5,690 nucleotides of DNA from Acidobacteriota bacterium. GTDB taxonomy: Bacteria > Acidobacteriota > Terriglobia > Terriglobales > Acidobacteriaceae. Where the stretch lies: the NCBI GenBank assembly GCA_021811745.1, contig JAJZNH010000408.1:1-5690 (forward strand), written 5' to 3'. Made by a program: the position numbers and the translations under genes. The notes under the pieces are model-generated. The model was given only the letters and a program-made list of their open reading frames with translations, was not told the origin of the DNA and searched no databases. This document shows, piece after piece, positions 5,066 to 5,690 of the stretch; position 1 is the first letter of the stretch, and each line of letters starts with the position of its first letter.

Positions 5066-5690
5066 TTACTGAATCTCCGGAACCTGGCTCAGAACCTGCC
5101 GGGAAACATTCCGGATCTGGGGATTATTATCGGAATTCGCAACCGTGTATAACGCCTGCCGTACGCTGGTGTCGGCTTCCACCGGCTCAAGAATGCTAAT
5201 GGAGTCGCTTCGTATCTCCGGATCGGAGTCATAGAGCAACGCCTCCAGGACTGCATTGCGCACACGCATATCCTGAGCGACATACGGCTGCAGACCTTCC
5301 AGGGCCTTCTTGCGTACGTCTGGATCCTTGTCGTAGCGCAGGGCGACCATGAGGGCATCACGAATACCCGCGCCCTGGCAGCCGGCGGCGGCGCGGCACT
5401 CGGCCGCGAGCAGGCCCACGGAATCGTCCCTCAAATTGGGAGACGCCGCATTTTCCGAGGCCAGCATGAGCAACTGGCGGACGGCCGGGTCGTTCAGGGG
5501 GCCCACAACGCGCTCCGGCACTATCTGACTGAAGCGCACCTCCACGATGTCGCTGTTGGGCTTGCGTTCAATGCTGGAAATGCTGGCTACGTTGGAAATT
5601 TGCGGCATCGCCGTGGTTTGCGCCGATGCCCTGGCAGACATGGCGTTTACGGCAGCCGGGTGCGCCGCCCTCTTGAGCGCGAGCCGGTAA
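5066..5690 (-). CDS. HEAT-repeat protein (5' end beyond window)
   Basis: The 207 C-terminal residues of a longer protein are visible; the frame is open to the right edge. About four HEAT-like helical-pair repeats fill the C-terminal two thirds. They begin near DPAVRQLL, GIRDALMVALRYDKDPDVR, MRVRNAVLEALLYDSDPEIR and SVRQALYTVANSDNNPQIR, and the protein ends at PEIQ. Such repeats form a curved protein-binding scaffold. Before them is a conserved-looking segment (NVASISSIERKPNSDIVEV). I recall this C-terminal arrangement from acidobacterial proteins with an N-terminal zinc-finger (zf-HC2-like) anti-sigma domain and one membrane helix, which would place the repeats outside the cytoplasm. That N-terminal part is not visible here, so it is inference. 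The first repeat carries an insertion with two cysteines (ECRAAAGCQ). An internal ATG at 5641 lies in frame, but the coding continues beyond it without a stop. The PDZ gene follows 79 bp downstream on the same strand. Confidence 0.85.
   Translation of the reverse strand, partial: YRLALKRAAHPAAVNAMSARASAQTTAMPQISNVASISSIERKPNSDIVEVRFSQIVPERVVGPLNDPAVRQLLMLASENAASPNLRDDSVGLLAAECRAAAGCQGAGIRDALMVALRYDKDPDVRKKALEGLQPYVAQDMRVRNAVLEALLYDSDPEIRSDSISILEPVEADTSVRQALYTVANSDNNPQIRNVSRQVLSQVPEIQ

Noticed and set aside
1..5690. CRISPR array, tRNA or rRNA gene, insertion sequence or defence system
   Set aside because: No regularly spaced direct repeats, cloverleaf sequences, transposase motifs or known defence domains were seen on either strand.

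Overview
The window is about 58-60% GC by eye and carries five protein-coding genes, all on the minus strand. I see no RNA genes, CRISPR arrays, insertion sequences or phage genes. The protein set suggests an Acidobacteriota chromosome, probably Terriglobia. It has a J-domain protein with a winged-helix region, a short MerR regulator with the KSGTGQRLYRR signature, and a HEAT-repeat protein of a kind I recall behind zinc-finger anti-sigma domains in that phylum. The taxonomic call rests on recognising these families, not on a marker gene.

Reading in the direction of transcription, from high to low coordinates: (i) the 3' part of a HEAT-repeat gene enters from the right edge and stops at 5066. 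(ii) A secreted tandem-PDZ protein (4986-3925) follows after 79 bp, probably in the same operon, with a good ribosome binding site. (iii) After a gap of about 250 bp comes a J-domain/winged-helix protein (3677-2934) that ends in four exact-length heptads starting DRR. (iv) About 220 bp later is a 162-residue MerR-type regulator (2713-2225); its candidate promoter has the 19-bp spacer typical of MerR-controlled promoters. (v) After a 343-bp gap a large 12-TM APC-superfamily transporter starts at 1881 and runs off the left edge.

The most useful reading is of the transporter. It would normally be labelled an amino acid permease, but several polar residues in TM1, TM3, TM6 and TM10, and the start of its cytoplasmic C-terminal domain, line up with what I remember of the potassium importer KimA (KUP family). 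It may therefore be a cation transporter.

The HEAT and PDZ genes look like a cell-envelope pair. The J-domain and MerR genes look like independent housekeeping or regulatory units. I found no convincing new multi-gene system. The candidates worth a second look are the transporter's substrate, the 19-bp-spacer MerR promoter, the DRR heptads, and the protease-less tandem PDZ protein beside the HEAT protein.
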